A stretch of 19,187 nt of DNA from DAOUAG01 sp034432935 (lineage in GTDB: Bacteria > Chloroflexota > Dehalococcoidia > SM23-28-2 > RBG-16-64-32), in the NCBI GenBank assembly GCA_034432935.1, contig DAOUBD010000087.1, forward strand, positions 1 to 19,187. The letters run 5' to 3'. Within the stretch, counting starts at the first letter, position 1; every line of letters starts with the position of its first letter. This document shows positions 1 through 7,568 of the stretch, in pieces. The notes under the pieces are model-generated. The model saw only the letters and a program-made list of their open reading frames with translations. It was not told the DNA's origin and did no database searches. The translations under genes were made by a program, and so were the position numbers.

Positions 1-83
1 CCCGCTCGTCCTGAGCCTGTCGAAGGGCGAGCGGAGTACGCCGGCCGCCCATGCTTCGACTGGCCTCAGCATGAGCGGCGGGG
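1..83. repeat. REP-like dispersed repeat, imperfect inverted pair
   Basis: Positions 1-34 hold a GTCCTGAGCCTGTCGAAGG-type element whose ends can pair (2-8 CCGCTCG with 28-34 CGAGCGG, plus 10-12 with 24-26). Positions 53-82 hold a degenerate second copy in the opposite orientation (GCTTCGAC, CTCAGC, ATGAGCGGCGGG). Reverse-complementing 53-82 gives a good match to the first copy, so the whole is a REP/BIME-like inverted pair. From memory, this sequence type is a common dispersed intergenic repeat in high-GC bacteria and many Chloroflexota metagenome contigs. It carries no coding signal and may also act as a transcription barrier upstream of tldD. Confidence 0.6.
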
Positions 84-113
84 CGGGGGCCAGGGCCCCA
101 CCTGCGCCCTTTT

Positions 114-143
114 TTGACCCGCTGGCCATCCCAGCCTTACAAT
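114..143 (+). promoter_or_regulatory. Predicted sigma-70 promoter of tldD
   Basis: A TTGACC -35 box (114-119) is followed after 18 nt by a TACAAT -10 box (138-143). This predicts a transcript start near 150 and a leader of about 55 nt before the GTG at 205, which has a GGAGGG ribosome site at 193-198. Confidence 0.55.
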
Positions 144-204
144 GCGGCAGATAGAGGGAGATCCCGAACCTTTCCCTCAACAAGCGCTAACTGGAGGGTT
201 CCCC

Positions 205-1773
205 GTGCCCCAGAAGGTAAGCATCGATGCCATCCCCGACCTGCGAGACTCCGTCTTCGGCCTCGTCACCTCCTACGCCAAGGGCAAGCGCTTCTGCCGC
301 TACGCCGACATTCGGATCGAGGTCAGCGAGGGCAAAGTTGCGGTGGCCGAGAACGGCATGGACAAGTTCAGTGGCGAGGACTACGGCTTCGCCTTCGGCG
401 TCCGAGTGCTGGCGGGGGAACACATCACAGCCCCCGGCTATGCCGGCGAACTGATTGGCGCCTCCGACCTCCCTCGCTTGCCCCAGCGCCTGCGGGAGGC
501 CCTGGACCGCGCCTATGACCGGGCGGTGGCCAACGCGCGGGCCAAGACGGGCGCCCGCTCCCGCTTCCCGGAGCTGGGAGACGCCCTGGCCGATACCGTC
601 CTGGCGCCCATCGAGGTGCGCCAGGATACCGTCGATGCCACGTACGAGATCGATCCCCGGCAGGTGCCCCTCAGCGAGGTCTCACATTATGTGAGGGAGG
701 TTTCCCAGCGGGTGCAAGGGCTGGACCCGGCCATCGCCTTCAACTACATCTCTGCCGCCACGCAGATCGAACGCCAGCTCTTCGTCAGCAGCGAGGGGGC
801 CAACATCCAGCAGACTTGGGCCATAACCCAAGGCACTTGCTTCGTCATCGCCCAGGGCCCAGAAGCCCACCAGGAGCTTTACGATTTCACCGGCCACCAG
901 CGGGGCTGGGAGCTCATCACCCAGGGCGTGGAAGGGGAGTTCATCCAGTATCCCCACCTCATGGACTTCTCACTGGAGCTGGCCCGGGACACGGTGACCC
1001 TGGCCCGCTGTAAGCCCCTGAAGGCCACCGACAAGGAAGTAGTGGTGGTTACCGACCCCCACTACAACGCCCTCGTCTGCCACGAGATCATCGGCCACCC
1101 GACGGAGCTAGACAGGGCCTTGAAGTTCGAGACCGGCTATGCGGGGCGATCCTGGTTCCTGCGGAACCTGAAGGACAACCAGTTAGGCAAGCGCGTCGGC
1201 TCTGACCTCGTCACCGCCTTCAGCGACCCCACCATCGAGGGCTTCGGCCGCTACCTGTACGATGACGAGGGCACGCCGGCCCGCAGGGTGTACCACTTCG
1301 ATAAGGGCATCTTTAGCGGCTTCTCCAACTCGCGCCAGACGGCCGCCGTCGTCGGCGCCGAGCCCAACGGCCACTATAAGGCCACCGACGCCTCCTTCGT
1401 GCCTCTAATACGTATGTCCAACACCGCCATCGCCCCAGGCGACCGTGATCCCCGGGACATCATCCGTGAGGTGGACCATGGCTACTATGTGGTGGGCCAC
1501 CGCATACCCTCCATAGCCGAATCGCGGGAGAACTTCCGCATAACGGCCATGAAGGTCTACGAGATCCGCAACGGCGAGTTGGGCGAGATGTTCCGAGATG
1601 GCGGCCTCATGGGAGACAGCCGCGACTTCTTCATGAACGTGGACGCAGTCGGCAACGATTTCCGCCTCTTCGCCATCCCCAACTGCGGCAAGGGCCAGCC
1701 GATGCAGACGAAACGGATGTCCAACGGCGGCCCCACCATGCGCTCCCGGGCCAAGCTCACCGGGGGCAAGTAG
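205..1773 (+). CDS. tldD: TldD-family metalloprotease (TldD subunit)
   Basis: 522 aa, probably the catalytic half of a TldD/PmbA (TldE) heterodimeric peptidase. In enterobacteria this cytoplasmic complex trims the microcin B17 precursor and degrades the CcdA antitoxin. The zinc motif HEIIGH is at residues 293-298. A Cys near 494 in an NCGKGQP context matches the third metal ligand of E. coli TldD (Cys454, in GTCGKDG). It is somewhat longer than E. coli TldD (481 aa). I chose GTG 205 over the upstream ATG 142 because GGAGGG lies 6 nt before it and ATG 142 overlaps the -10 box. The PmbA-like partner lies 2.2 kb downstream on the same strand, with an aldolase/dehydrogenase gene between them. No RiPP precursor or toxin-antitoxin pair is visible nearby, so the physiological substrate is unknown. 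Confidence 0.93.
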   Translation: MPQKVSIDAIPDLRDSVFGLVTSYAKGKRFCRYADIRIEVSEGKVAVAENGMDKFSGEDYGFAFGVRVLAGEHITAPGYAGELIGASDLPRLPQRLREALDRAYDRAVANARAKTGARSRFPELGDALADTVLAPIEVRQDTVDATYEIDPRQVPLSEVSHYVREVSQRVQGLDPAIAFNYISAATQIERQLFVSSEGANIQQTWAITQGTCFVIAQGPEAHQELYDFTGHQRGWELITQGVEGEFIQYPHLMDFSLELARDTVTLARCKPLKATDKEVVVVTDPHYNALVCHEIIGHPTELDRALKFETGYAGRSWFLRNLKDNQLGKRVGSDLVTAFSDPTIEGFGRYLYDDEGTPARRVYHFDKGIFSGFSNSRQTAAVVGAEPNGHYKATDASFVPLIRMSNTAIAPGDRDPRDIIREVDHGYYVVGHRIPSIAESRENFRITAMKVYEIRNGELGEMFRDGGLMGDSRDFFMNVDAVGNDFRLFAIPNCGKGQPMQTKRMSNGGPTMRSRAKLTGGK

Positions 1774-1835
1774 AATCCCGCCGGCTGGTGCCCAGTCTCG
1801 CAGCGATGGCAGCCGCACACGGAGAGAAGCTGGCT

Positions 1836-3875
1836 ATGCGTGAGCAGTGGCAAGACAGCCAGGCGGGCCAGGATGAGATCTCCCAGCTCGTCTACCTCTC
1901 TCACCTCATCGGCGGCGACGAGACGCTGGTCCAGCCGGGCGGCGGGAACACCTCGGTGAAGCTTGAGGCAGATGACCTTTTCGGCTCGCGGGTCGCCGCC
2001 CTGGCCGTCAAAGGCAGCGGCACAGACCTGCGCACCATCGGCCCCGAGGGGTTCACGTATCTCTATCTGGACCGGCTGGCTGCCCTCCGAGGGCGCCAGG
2101 ACATGCGGGATGAAGAGATGATGCGCCTCATGCGGGCCTGCATGCTCCGCCCGGAGGACCCCCTGCCCAGCGTAGAGACCCCTTTGCATGCCCTCCTGCC
2201 GGCCCGCTTCATCGCCCACACCCACGATGTGGCCACCCTCTGCCTGACGGACACCCCCAGCGCCCAGGAGCACGTCCGCCGCTTGTTCGCAGACCGGGTG
2301 GCCTTCCTGGAGTACGTACGGCCCGGGTTCCCCCTGGCCAAACGGCTGGCGGAGCGCTACCCGGGGGGCCCCGGCCCCCGAGCCATCGCCCTGGTCATGG
2401 AGAAACATGGCCTCACCGTCTGGGGAGAAACGGCCGCCCAGTGCTACGCCCGCCTCCTCGATCTCATCGGCGAGGCGGAAGCCTACGTGGCGGAGCGCGC
2501 CCGCGGCAAGGCGGTCTTCGGCCCTTGCATGACGCCTGCCCCAGACCCGGAGACCCGCCGCTCCCGCGTCGCCGCTCTCTTGCCGGCCATCCGTGGCGAG
2601 CTCGTCGCGGGCGGGTGGCCCTGCGTCCTGCACTTCGACGATTCGCCCCACGTCCTGGAAGCCATCGGGGGCGAGCGGTTCCCCGAAGTGGCTGGGCGCG
2701 GAGTCATGACGCCGGAGCACATCCTGCGGGCCGGACTCAAGCCCCTGGTCGTATCGCCACACGCCATGACCCCGGCGGGCGTCCGCGAAGCCATCCAGCA
2801 GGCCCGCGCACAGTACGCGGCGTACGCCGCGAGCCACGGGCAGCCCAGGCCCCTCGCCGACTTCCTCAAGACCATCGTCCTTCCCGGCCTCGGCCTGGTG
2901 ACAGCAGGCAAGGACAAGGGCAGCGCTAGGGTGGCGTCCACCTGCTACCGGGCGACCATTCAGGCGCTGGAAGGGGCTGAGGCGGTGGAAGAGTTCCAGT
3001 TCCTTCCGGAGGCCGACGCCTGCGAGGTGGAGTATTGGCCGCTGGAGAGGCGAAAGGTGGAGGAAGGTGCCAGCCGGGGCCGCGAGCTCGACGGCAAGGT
3101 GGCGCTGATCGTTGGGGCCGGCAGCGGCATCGGCTCCGCTACGGCCCGCCTCTTCGCCCGCGAGGGCGCCCACGTGGCGGCGGTCGACGTTAGGGGCGCC
3201 GACGCCGCCCAGGTCGCCCAGGAGATATCGAGACGGACGCCGGAACGGGCCGTCGCACTGGAGGCAGACGTCACGGACCCCCTGTCCGTGCAGCGGGCCT
3301 TCCGGGAAACCGTGGCGACCTTCGGCGGCGTCGACGTGGTCTTCTACTCGCCGGGGATCGCGCCTGAGCTGCACGGCGTAGACGAGATGCCGGAGCCGGA
3401 GGCGGAGCGCCAGATGCAGGTGCACTACCTTGGCGCTGTTACAGTGACCCGGGAGGCCGCCAGGGCGATGATCGCCCAGGGCACCGGCGGCCGGCTCATC
3501 TATAACGCCTCGAAGGCCGCTCTAGCGCCCGGTGAGGGCGCCGGCCACTACGGCGCTTCCAAAGCCGCCCTGTTACACTACGTGCGTAACGTGGCCAACG
3601 AGCTCGGCCGGCACAAGATCACCGCCAACTGCATCAACGCTGACGCCGTCGACACCCCGTTGTTCTGGTCCTTTGTCCGCCAGCGGGCGGCCCAGCGGGG
3701 CGAGAGCCAGGAGCAGACGTTGGCCCGCTACGCCGAGCGGAGCGTGATGCGCCAGGCCATCGTCCCGCCGGAGGCCGTGGCGGAGGCCGCCCTCTGGCTG
3801 GCCTCCGGCCGGGCAGGGCACACCACGGGGTGCGTCATCACGGTAGGTGGAGGCGCCGAGGGATTCCCCCGATGA
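1836..3875 (+). CDS. Bifunctional class II aldolase / short-chain dehydrogenase (RhaD-like fusion)
   Basis: 679 aa with two domains. Residues ~10-400 are a class II (zinc) aldolase/adducin domain with QPGGGNTS near the N-terminus, a catalytic-type Glu in SVETPLHALL, HTH at 128-130 and KHGL His near 191 as metal ligands. Residues ~417-679 are a Rossmann short-chain dehydrogenase with VGAGSGIG, an Asp after beta-2 (VDVRG) and YGASK (Tyr572, Lys576). The layout and length match bifunctional rhamnulose-phosphate aldolase/lactaldehyde dehydrogenase proteins, which split a sugar phosphate and oxidise the aldehyde. No rhamnose or fucose kinase, isomerase or transporter is nearby, so the substrate is open. 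The usual NNAG motif reads YSPG. I chose ATG 1836 (GGAGAG at 1821-1826, 9 nt spacing) over GTG 1788, which lacks a good ribosome site. The gene is 62 nt after tldD and may be co-transcribed. Confidence 0.88.
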   Translation: MREQWQDSQAGQDEISQLVYLSHLIGGDETLVQPGGGNTSVKLEADDLFGSRVAALAVKGSGTDLRTIGPEGFTYLYLDRLAALRGRQDMRDEEMMRLMRACMLRPEDPLPSVETPLHALLPARFIAHTHDVATLCLTDTPSAQEHVRRLFADRVAFLEYVRPGFPLAKRLAERYPGGPGPRAIALVMEKHGLTVWGETAAQCYARLLDLIGEAEAYVAERARGKAVFGPCMTPAPDPETRRSRVAALLPAIRGELVAGGWPCVLHFDDSPHVLEAIGGERFPEVAGRGVMTPEHILRAGLKPLVVSPHAMTPAGVREAIQQARAQYAAYAASHGQPRPLADFLKTIVLPGLGLVTAGKDKGSARVASTCYRATIQALEGAEAVEEFQFLPEADACEVEYWPLERRKVEEGASRGRELDGKVALIVGAGSGIGSATARLFAREGAHVAAVDVRGADAAQVAQEISRRTPERAVALEADVTDPLSVQRAFRETVATFGGVDVVFYSPGIAPELHGVDEMPEPEAERQMQVHYLGAVTVTREAARAMIAQGTGGRLIYNASKAALAPGEGAGHYGASKAALLHYVRNVANELGRHKITANCINADAVDTPLFWSFVRQRAAQRGESQEQTLARYAERSVMRQAIVPPEAVAEAALWLASGRAGHTTGCVITVGGGAEGFPR

Positions 3876-3930
3876 GGATCGCCTCGCGGCTGCGAGCTTG
3901 CCCGCCGCTACTGTGCGGCACAGGCTTTCG
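3876..3930 (+). terminator. Two short stem-loops after the aldolase gene, possible weak terminator
   Basis: The gap holds CTCGC-GGCT-GCGAG (3883-3896) and GCCGC-TACTGT-GCGGC (3904-3919), each a 5 bp stem. Neither is followed by a T-run. They sit between the aldolase stop and the predicted pmbA promoter, so attenuation or 3' end formation is plausible but unproven. Confidence 0.25.
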
Positions 3931-3939
3931 TGCTACAAC
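3931..3939 (+). promoter_or_regulatory. Predicted extended -10 promoter of pmbA-like gene
   Basis: TGCTACAAC fits an extended -10 element (TGn plus TACAAC). No good -35 box lies 16-18 nt upstream. A start near 3946 would give a ~36 nt leader containing the AAGGAG ribosome site at 3969-3974. The pmbA-like gene could therefore be transcribed separately from the aldolase. Confidence 0.35.
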
Positions 3940-3981
3940 TTAGGGACAGAATCTGCCGTATAGGCTAAAAGGAGCCCCAGC

Positions 3982-5538
3982 ATGATCCCACTATCCAGAC
4001 TTAAGGAAGCGGCCGAGGAAGGACTGGCCCTTCTCCGCTCCCAGGAGGACGTAGAGGAGGCCGAGGTCTTCGTGGCCTCCAACGGCGTGCTATTGACCCG
4101 CCTGAACTATACATCCCACATACCGTGCAACGGCGTCGAAGAGCCCAAGTCGGTCGTCAACTACGGTGTTGGCGTCCAGGCGGTCTTCCGGGGTCCTGAG
4201 GGCGTTCGGCGTGCCGGTTTTGGGTCCGAGCCCTCGGACATCAGTCTAGACGGTGTGCGGTCTGCTCTGGAGAAGGCGCGCCGGGGCGCCGTGGCCGACC
4301 CCGAGTTCACGTCCTTGGCCCGCCCAACGGGCGAGAGCCGGTCCCTCAGCAACTACCACGACCCCAACCTCATGGAGATCCGTGACGCCGACCTGGTGGA
4401 CGCCGGCTGGCGGGTCGTCAACGGGGCGCTGCGCGTTTTCGAGACCTCGGAATCCCTGGCCAACCTGGCGGGGAGCCCCGAACGCTTGCGTGAGCTGGGC
4501 CTGATCGTGGGCGGAGACGTCACCATCCTCCAGGAACGCATGGCCATCGCCTCCCACGCCATGCCGCAGGTACAGACCGACGAGTCGACCCTGATCATGT
4601 CCTTCATTACGTCCATGGTAGAGAGGGAGGGGTCTAAGGGCAGCGGCTACAGCGCATCCACCACCTTGAAGGGGTTCACCGACGAAGCCGGGGTAGAGGC
4701 TGCTCGCAACGCCATCCGGGGGACCGGCGGCGTGCGTGTCCCCGGGGGCGACTACCGGGTGGTGCTGGGCCGCGGCGCCGTGATGGAGCTCCTTCACTAC
4801 CTGGTAGTGCCGGGCTTGGAGGCCGGCATGTTCTACGCCGCCGGTTCTCCCTTTATGGGCAAGCTAGGGAAGCAGGTGGCCTCGCCAAAGTTCAGCCTCT
4901 ATGACGATGGGGCCAGCAAGGGGCTCGTCGGCTCCAAGGGAATCACCTGCGAGGGCCTCCCCACCGGCCGGACTGAGCTCATCAGGAACGGCGTTCTGGT
5001 GGGGCTGCTGTCCAACTACTACGAATCGCAACGGATACAGCGGGACCCCAAAGCTAAGGAGAAGCTGGGGGCTGACCCCAAGGACTGGCCCAGCGCCTTC
5101 GTCCCCCGCAACGGGTTCCGATTCGCCCGCGGCGGCGGACGCCACTTCGACGCCCAGCCTGGCGTACACCCCACCAATATCATCGTCCCCGGGGACGTCG
5201 AGACCACTGAAACCCTTTGCCAAATGGTGGGCGATGGCCTATACATCGGACGGCTCTGGTATACGTACCCGATCAATGGCTTGAGGGCAGGCGACTTTAC
5301 GGGAACCGTGGTGGCCGACTCTTATGTCATCCGGGATGGGAAGCTAGCGGAAGCCATCCGGCCTAACACGCTGCGCCTGAACGATAACATCCTGAACGTG
5401 CTCCAGGGCGTCATCGGGGTCTCCAAACAAGCGAAGCCGACGTTGGTGTGGGCGGCGGACGAGATCACCTACGCCCCTGAGGTGGCCGTAGAGAAGGTCC
5501 ACGTCGATGCCATCGCCGAATACATGGACACCCTCTAG
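3982..5538 (+). CDS. pmbA: PmbA/TldE-like metalloprotease subunit
   Basis: 518 aa member of the TldD/PmbA superfamily. It carries no HExxxH: the corresponding region reads MELLHYLVVPGLEAGMFY, followed by SPFMGKLGKQVASPKFSLYDDG, which resembles the PmbA segment ending in a LGKQV core. It is therefore probably the non-catalytic partner that forms a substrate chamber with TldD. It is longer than E. coli PmbA (about 450 aa). The ATG is well supported by AAGGAG 8 nt upstream. Being close to tldD fits a dimer, but the pair is split by an aldolase/dehydrogenase gene. Its last 32 nt overlap the start of a lipoprotein gene. An alternative is a second TldD-type homodimer, but the missing zinc motif argues against it. 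Confidence 0.85.
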   Translation: MIPLSRLKEAAEEGLALLRSQEDVEEAEVFVASNGVLLTRLNYTSHIPCNGVEEPKSVVNYGVGVQAVFRGPEGVRRAGFGSEPSDISLDGVRSALEKARRGAVADPEFTSLARPTGESRSLSNYHDPNLMEIRDADLVDAGWRVVNGALRVFETSESLANLAGSPERLRELGLIVGGDVTILQERMAIASHAMPQVQTDESTLIMSFITSMVEREGSKGSGYSASTTLKGFTDEAGVEAARNAIRGTGGVRVPGGDYRVVLGRGAVMELLHYLVVPGLEAGMFYAAGSPFMGKLGKQVASPKFSLYDDGASKGLVGSKGITCEGLPTGRTELIRNGVLVGLLSNYYESQRIQRDPKAKEKLGADPKDWPSAFVPRNGFRFARGGGRHFDAQPGVHPTNIIVPGDVETTETLCQMVGDGLYIGRLWYTYPINGLRAGDFTGTVVADSYVIRDGKLAEAIRPNTLRLNDNILNVLQGVIGVSKQAKPTLVWAADEITYAPEVAVEKVHVDAIAEYMDTL

Positions 5539-6013
5539 GGGAGGCGCAGGCGCGGCGTTAGCGGCTGCGGTGATAGCCCTCAGCCTCGCTCTCCTGGCAG
5601 CGGCATGTGGTTCGGGCGGTTCGGAACCGACACCGCTGCCGGTTTTCCAGGGACAGGCGGTGCAGATCTTCTTGCGCGAGGCCTACAAGACGGGCTGGTT
5701 CCGCGAGGGCGACCCCATACAGATCACGTCCGAGCCGATGCTCTGGGCGGACGCCCTGGCCAAGGCGGAAGAGCTCGGCCTCTCCCTCTACCCGACGCTG
5801 CCGGGGACCCCGCCCTACCAGGACGGTTTGCCCGGCTGGCTGATGACCGCCCAGGGCGACTTCTACGCCAGCGCGGCGGGCAATGCGACGCCCGGCCCGG
5901 ACACCCCCCGGCGGCTTGCCCTAGCCGTGGCCTTCGTCGACCGCCAGGGGCGCATCACCTACAGCCTCCGATTCCTGGACGCCAGCCCCACTCCGGCGTC
6001 TCCTACTCCCTGA
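5507..6013 (+). CDS. Small lipoprotein of unknown function
   Basis: 168 aa, not recognised. The N-terminus is a lipoprotein signal peptide: a short polar stretch with Arg11, a hydrophobic core at ~14-31 and a lipobox ending in Cys34 (LAAAC). The mature part starts with a Gly/Ser-rich tether and has one compact region (~42-155) with several Trp and Tyr, including a segment WADALAKAEELGLSLYP, and ends in a Pro/Thr/Ser tail. No catalytic motif or cysteine cluster is visible. ATG 5507 lies inside the end of pmbA in another frame, with GAGAAGG at 5491-5497, suggesting translational coupling. A GTG at 5570 would leave too short a signal peptide. Location next to tldD/pmbA could mean a shared regulon, but no functional link can be read from the sequence. 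Confidence 0.7.
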   Translation: MPSPNTWTPSRGGAGAALAAAVIALSLALLAAACGSGGSEPTPLPVFQGQAVQIFLREAYKTGWFREGDPIQITSEPMLWADALAKAEELGLSLYPTLPGTPPYQDGLPGWLMTAQGDFYASAAGNATPGPDTPRRLALAVAFVDRQGRITYSLRFLDASPTPASPTP

Positions 6014-6046
6014 AAGGACCGAAGGGTGGGTGCCTTGCCGGCGACC

Positions 6047-7480
6047 CTAGGCGTCTAGGCCGCGCAGGTACTCGTCGATGGCGGCCGCGGCACGCTTGGC
6101 GTCGGCCAGGGCTCTGACCACGAGGTCTGCCCCGCGGACGTTATCGCCGGCTGCGAACACGCCGGGACGGCTCGTCCGGCCGCACTCATCCGCCCGTACA
6201 GTGCCCCACTCCGTCGCTTCCAAGCCAGGCGTCGTCTGGTAAAGGAGCTTATCCACCCTATAGCCGATGGCCACGACGGCCGTTTCCGCCTTTATCTCGA
6301 AGTCCGATCCGATGACGGGGACAGGCCGGCGCCTCCCTGACTCGTCCGGCTCCCCCAGCTCCATCCGCTGAAAGCGTACCACGGCCAGCCTGCCGTCGCT
6401 CCCCTCTACGAAGCGTATAGGAGTGGCCTGAAAGATGAACTGTACGCCCTCCTCGCGGGCGTTCTTGCGCTCCTCGGCCCGGCCAGGCATCTCCGCCTCT
6501 GTCCGGCGGTAGACGCAATACACCTCTTGGGCCCCCATGCGCACCGCCGTCCGGACGCAGTCCATGGCAGTATCGCCGCCGCCGATGACGACGACGCGCT
6601 GGCCTACGGCGATGGGCTCTCGCAAGGCGGGAGGAAGGTCTTCGGGGCCGAGGTTAGCGCGCACAAGGAAGTCGGTGGCCATATAGATGCCGGGCAGGTC
6701 TTCGCCGGGCACCCCCAACCTGTTGCCGCTGCCTGCCCCTTGGCCCAGAAAAACGGCGTGGTACCCCTGCTGGAAAAGGCCGTCCACCGTGATGTCATAG
6801 CCAACCCGGAAGTTGACCGTGAACCGGATCCCCAGAGCCTCCAGGTAGCGCACCTGCTGATCGACGTGGCGTTTGTCCATCTTGAAGTCCGGTATGCCAT
6901 AGCGCAGGACACCGCCAGGCTTCGGCCACGCCTCGAACACGTGAATTTCGTGGCCCCGTAGGGCCAGGTGCTCCGCGACGGCCAAGCCAGCGGGGCCCGA
7001 GCCCACCACTGCCACCCGCCTGCCGGTGGGCGGCGGAATATCGGGTATCGGCCGGCCGCCGTGCTCCTGCTGGTAGTCTGCGACGAAAGCCTCCAACCGG
7101 CCGATGGCCACCGGGATGTTCTTCTTGCCGACCACGCAGTGCCCCTCACACAACTGTTCCTGGGGACAGAGGCGGCCACACATATCGGGCGCCGGGTTCG
7201 TCTGCCGGAACACCTCCGCCGCGCCCAAGACATCGCCCATCTCCAGCTTCAGGAGGGCGCCCGGGATGTCGTTGTGCAGGGGGCAGGCCACCTGGCAGGG
7301 AGCGGCGGGACACTGGATGCAACGGTTGGCCTCGAGACGGGCCGCCGGCAGGCCGTACCCCAGGTAGACCTCCCGCCAGTTGTGGACCCGTTCCGCCGGG
7401 TCCTGCTTCGGCACCGGCTGGTGCGGAATCTGGAGCCGGGCCTTCCGGTCTACTGCTTTCGTCCCGATGGGATTCGTCAC
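6047..7480 (-). CDS. GltA/NfnL-like NAD(P)-dependent iron-sulfur flavoprotein (glutamate synthase small-subunit family)
   Basis: 477 aa. The N-terminal Fer4_20-type domain has two cysteine groups, C54-x2-C57-x4-C62-x3-C66-P and C101-x3-C105-x5-C111-x3-C115, which bind [4Fe-4S] clusters. An FAD Rossmann motif GSGPAG (160-165), an NAD(P) motif VVIGGGDTAMDCVR and a C-terminal GDNVRGADLVVRAL FAD segment follow. This is the layout of GltD, homotetrameric GltA, SudA and NfnL, which move electrons between NAD(P)H and a partner through FAD. No large glutamate synthase subunit or NfnS is nearby, so the partner and reaction are open. I chose GTG 7480 over the 529 aa extension because the family N-terminus begins about here and AGGG lies just upstream. 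The gene converges with the lipoprotein gene across 33 bp. Confidence 0.85.
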   Translation of the reverse strand: MTNPIGTKAVDRKARLQIPHQPVPKQDPAERVHNWREVYLGYGLPAARLEANRCIQCPAAPCQVACPLHNDIPGALLKLEMGDVLGAAEVFRQTNPAPDMCGRLCPQEQLCEGHCVVGKKNIPVAIGRLEAFVADYQQEHGGRPIPDIPPPTGRRVAVVGSGPAGLAVAEHLALRGHEIHVFEAWPKPGGVLRYGIPDFKMDKRHVDQQVRYLEALGIRFTVNFRVGYDITVDGLFQQGYHAVFLGQGAGSGNRLGVPGEDLPGIYMATDFLVRANLGPEDLPPALREPIAVGQRVVVIGGGDTAMDCVRTAVRMGAQEVYCVYRRTEAEMPGRAEERKNAREEGVQFIFQATPIRFVEGSDGRLAVVRFQRMELGEPDESGRRRPVPVIGSDFEIKAETAVVAIGYRVDKLLYQTTPGLEATEWGTVRADECGRTSRPGVFAAGDNVRGADLVVRALADAKRAAAAIDEYLRGLDA

Positions 7481-7496
7481 TCTTCTACCCTGCCCT

Positions 7497-7502
7497 ATTC
7501 TA
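7497..7502 (-). promoter_or_regulatory. TAGAAT -10 box before the GltA-like gene
   Basis: On the minus strand TAGAAT lies 16 nt before the GTG at 7480, predicting a leader of about 10 nt that contains AGGG. No good -35 box is seen. The same hexamer precedes several other genes here. Confidence 0.35.
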
Positions 7503-7545
7503 AGACGCGCCCCGCCTTGGGACGATACGCTCCACGCAGCTCCTG

Positions 7546-7566
7546 GCCGGCAGCAGGACGGCCGGC
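7546..7566 (-). terminator. Stem-loop directly after znuB, possible terminator
   Basis: GCCGGC (7546-7551) and GCCGGC (7561-7566) pair around a 9 nt loop immediately past the znuB stop at 7569. There is no T-run, so a Rho-type or simply RNA-protective role is as likely as intrinsic termination. Confidence 0.3.
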
Positions 7567-7568
7567 GC

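Noticed and set aside
1557..3425. A 622-codon open frame on the minus strand
   Set aside because: It is a shadow of tldD and the aldolase/dehydrogenase in high-GC sequence; it has no recognisable domain, and the plus-strand frames carry clear family motifs.
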